Shown piece by piece: positions 5,118 through 6,947 of a stretch of 6,947 bases of DNA. Position 1 is the stretch's first letter, and each line of letters opens with the position of its first letter. The position numbers and the translations under genes are program-made. The stretch comes from Bacteroidales bacterium (GTDB lineage Bacteria; Bacteroidota; Bacteroidia; Bacteroidales; Tenuifilaceae): the NCBI GenBank assembly GCA_003531155.1, contig DQHR01000125.1, positions 1 through 6,947 on the forward strand, in the 5' to 3' direction. The notes below the pieces were generated by a model, which saw only the letters and a list, made by a program, of their open reading frames with translations, searched no databases and had not been told where the DNA came from.

Positions 5118-6395
5118 TTAAAAACTTTTATAAAAATCAATCATAAGTTTGGCATAATCGACAAACTTAGTTAGTGGAAGCGTTTCATATTTATCGTAAA
5201 TATCATGGTAAGCCTGAATGCCTCCAAGAGTGTAAATATAAAAGCATGGTACTCCTTTTTGATAAAACATGCAATGATCGCTATTGCAAGCAGCGCCCCT
5301 AATTTGAACCGATTTTAGATAGCTATTCTTGCTGTTGAGATCGGTTAATAAATCGAACTGTTTTTTATAAATCGAACCGTTAACAACTTTTATCCCATCA
5401 TCCCCAGTACCTGCAAGGTCAAAATTTACGAGGAACTTAGTTTTTTTAAGATCAAACAGTGGATTCTCAACAAACTCCTTTGCTCCTACAATACCAATCT
5501 CTTCAGCCGTTAGAGCAATAAAAGCAACAGAGTATTTCGGAGGATAAGCTTTGAAGTATTTTGCTAACGTTAGGAGCATTGCAACCCCACTAGCGTTATC
5601 GTTAGCACCAGGGAAATACACCTCTTTACCCATTTTACCTAAGTGATCATAGTGTGCTACAGCAACAAGAAAAGAATCAGGTTGTGTTGTTCCTTCTATA
5701 AATCCAACTATGTTCTGTGTTTTTGATTTAATGAGCGATGCATTTACCTCAACTTTAATTTTCGATATAGTTTTTATATCGATATCCTTACAAACTGTGA
5801 ACGAAACTTTCCCCCCTTGTTCAGAAGATATATCCCATGTTAGTTTTTCGCTTGTTAACACTATTGTACCAGCACTTGGAACCTGTGGACTATACTTTAA
5901 GAAGTTAATTAGCTCATTCAGTTTTTTAACCGATTCTTTGTCATCGGATTTGAATTTTCTTTCATCAATAATTAAAAACTTCCCCGCTGTTTGTTCAATG
6001 GCTTTTCTGACATTAGCATCAATCATTAAATCCTGCTTGCTAACGGTGTAGGTTGAGAATTCGCCTTTTAGCGATGGAGATGAGGCATCGATAATAAAAT
6101 CTTTCCCAGCCACGAGTTCTTCTTTATCAAATGAAAGCAGAACCTTGTCTGGAAAAACATTAACATCAATTTTGAATGACTGATAATAATCTTTTTTGAA
6201 AGGCTTAAGCCCTATTTGAGTAAATTGATCTTTTATATACTTGGCTGCAATTTGATTGCCTTCTTCAACGTAACCTCTTCCTTTAAAATCAGGTGAGGAC
6301 AATTTGCTGATGATATCTTTAGCATATTCTAGATCTTGCCCCAAGAGGCTTGCTGTAATTGAAAGAAAAAGTGTACAGATGAACAAGTGTTTCAT
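5118..6395 (-). CDS. Secreted M28-family zinc metallopeptidase
   Basis: This 425-residue exported peptidase has a Sec signal peptide (hydrophobic core about 3-17, likely cleavage near residue 19, SLLGQ). The N-terminal part contains SPDFKGRGYVEEGNQIAAKYIKDQF-type helices common to M28 exopeptidases. A region at about 110-230 (KFLIIDER, GTIVLTS, then TQNIVGFIEG) fits a protease-associated-like insertion. The catalytic domain carries the two-zinc ligand set: His248 in AHYDH, Asp266 in GANDNASG, Glu298-Glu299 in TAEEIG (general base and ligand), Asp326 in VNFDLAG, and His397 in QAYHDIYD. All are present, so it should be active, releasing N-terminal amino acids or dipeptides from peptides in the periplasm or outside. 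Cys370, Cys375 and Cys384 in AACNSDHCMFYQKGVPC could form disulfides. The ATG at 6395 has no Shine-Dalgarno. The gap to the upstream glutaminase gene is 75 bases on the same strand. Confidence 0.93.
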   Translation of the reverse strand: MKHLFICTLFLSITASLLGQDLEYAKDIISKLSSPDFKGRGYVEEGNQIAAKYIKDQFTQIGLKPFKKDYYQSFKIDVNVFPDKVLLSFDKEELVAGKDFIIDASSPSLKGEFSTYTVSKQDLMIDANVRKAIEQTAGKFLIIDERKFKSDDKESVKKLNELINFLKYSPQVPSAGTIVLTSEKLTWDISSEQGGKVSFTVCKDIDIKTISKIKVEVNASLIKSKTQNIVGFIEGTTQPDSFLVAVAHYDHLGKMGKEVYFPGANDNASGVAMLLTLAKYFKAYPPKYSVAFIALTAEEIGIVGAKEFVENPLFDLKKTKFLVNFDLAGTGDDGIKVVNGSIYKKQFDLLTDLNSKNSYLKSVQIRGAACNSDHCMFYQKGVPCFYIYTLGGIQAYHDIYDKYETLPLTKFVDYAKLMIDFYKSF

Positions 6396-6470
6396 ATCAA
6401 TCTATTTTATGGATTTTTGTTACGTAGTGGTAAAAGTAGTGAATTAACCTATATCACAGAATTAATTCTT

Positions 6471-6947
6471 TCAGCTATGCTTTTCCATTGTGAGGGAGCG
6501 AATTATTTCCTCAGAGCTCAGCCTCATCGCATTGGGAGCCGCCAGCAGATTATTTAGTGGTATTAAGGCGTATTTCCCAAAAACGCTATTTCCTGCGGAG
6601 TCTAGTTTTGGTCCGTAAGTACAAAAAGCACCGCGACCGGGATCAATATTAATGAGCAAACCTCCCACTCCGCTTTTGCATGAAAGAGCGCGAGCTCCAG
6701 CAGCTAAAAGTGAAATCTCCCCAGTACGCTCGTACAAACCGTATGAGTTCATCGCATTAATTGTTCGCACAATGTTATCCTCTTTGATAATCTGTTGTTC
6801 ATTTTTTCGTCCACCATTTGCAAGAACAAGGCAAGCATTTGTGGTATCATGAGCTGTAACGCCAATAGCACAAGCCATTGTGTAAAATTCCAACGCTTTT
6901 TCAGCCTCTTTTCGATTAGCAAATCGGCCAGTTTCAGCCAAGCGGTA
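6471..6947 (-). CDS. Glutaminase, C-terminal part (partial at window edge)
   Basis: The frame enters from the right edge (first full codon at 6947-6945, Tyr) and ends TGA at 6473-6471, giving 158 residues. Glutaminase hydrolyses L-glutamine to L-glutamate and ammonia on a serine beta-lactamase-like fold. Landmarks of the family are visible. Tyr22 in EFYTMAC matches the first active-site tyrosine (human Tyr414), and VLANGG follows. Tyr72 in YGLYERTGE matches the second (human Tyr466). KSGVGG (91-96) supplies the oxyanion-hole valine, and LDSAGNSVFG is the usual end motif. The Ser-x-x-Lys nucleophile pair lies upstream, outside the window. Two oddities are that Tyr72 to the valine of KSGV is 22 residues, against 18 in E. 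coli and human enzymes, and the C-terminus runs about 17 residues past the E. coli end. The start is not in the window. The peptidase gene follows 75 bases downstream. Confidence 0.85.
   Translation of the reverse strand, partial: YRLAETGRFANRKEAEKALEFYTMACAIGVTAHDTTNACLVLANGGRKNEQQIIKEDNIVRTINAMNSYGLYERTGEISLLAAGARALSCKSGVGGLLINIDPGRGAFCTYGPKLDSAGNSVFGKYALIPLNNLLAAPNAMRLSSEEIIRSLTMEKHS

Noticed and set aside
6431..6438. TACTTTTA (minus strand) as a promoter box for the M28 peptidase
   Set aside because: It lacks the final G of the TAnnTTTG element and has no TTG at the right distance upstream.

Overview
The window looks like ordinary chromosome from an AT-rich member of the Bacteroidota. 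The best guess is the Bacteroidales/Marinilabiliales side, but no marker gene is present, so this is inference. The clues are AT-rich spacers, a TATCTTTG box of the TAnnTTTG promoter type, almost no Shine-Dalgarno sequences ahead of the genes, and a protein set (SPFH tail, secreted dienelactone hydrolase, OB-fold lipoprotein, secreted M28 peptidase) that is familiar from that phylum. There is no rRNA, tRNA, CRISPR array, insertion sequence or phage gene.

Layout from left to right. Positions 1-185 hold the 3' end of a plus-strand SPFH/band 7 gene. A 177-base gap follows, then a 66-residue protein of unknown function (363-563, +), which alone in the window has a strong Shine-Dalgarno sequence. 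It converges on a 139-residue probable STAS-like protein (635-1054, -) with a good Bacteroidota promoter box. After a spacer with two hairpins comes an aldo/keto reductase (1246-2274, -). This is divergent from a secreted dienelactone hydrolase-family enzyme (2374-3192, +), which is followed by a two-module lipoprotein (3352-4032, +) and a strong intrinsic terminator (4071-4098). The right half is all on the minus strand. Read in transcription order it holds the C-terminal part of a glutaminase (from the right edge to 6471), a secreted M28 metallopeptidase (6395-5118) with its own intrinsic terminator, and a ten-helix EamA-type transporter (5043-4144).

The genes do not form one obvious pathway. 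Peptidase, glutaminase and an EamA-type exporter could fit peptide and amino-acid use, but that link is only inference, and a terminator separates the peptidase from the transporter. I did not find a clear undescribed system. The items most worth a second look are the 66-residue gene with its exceptional ribosome binding site, the glutaminase with a 4-residue insertion beside its KSGV motif and a longer C-terminus, the two-module lipoprotein, and the recurring AAGCGT-based hairpins.
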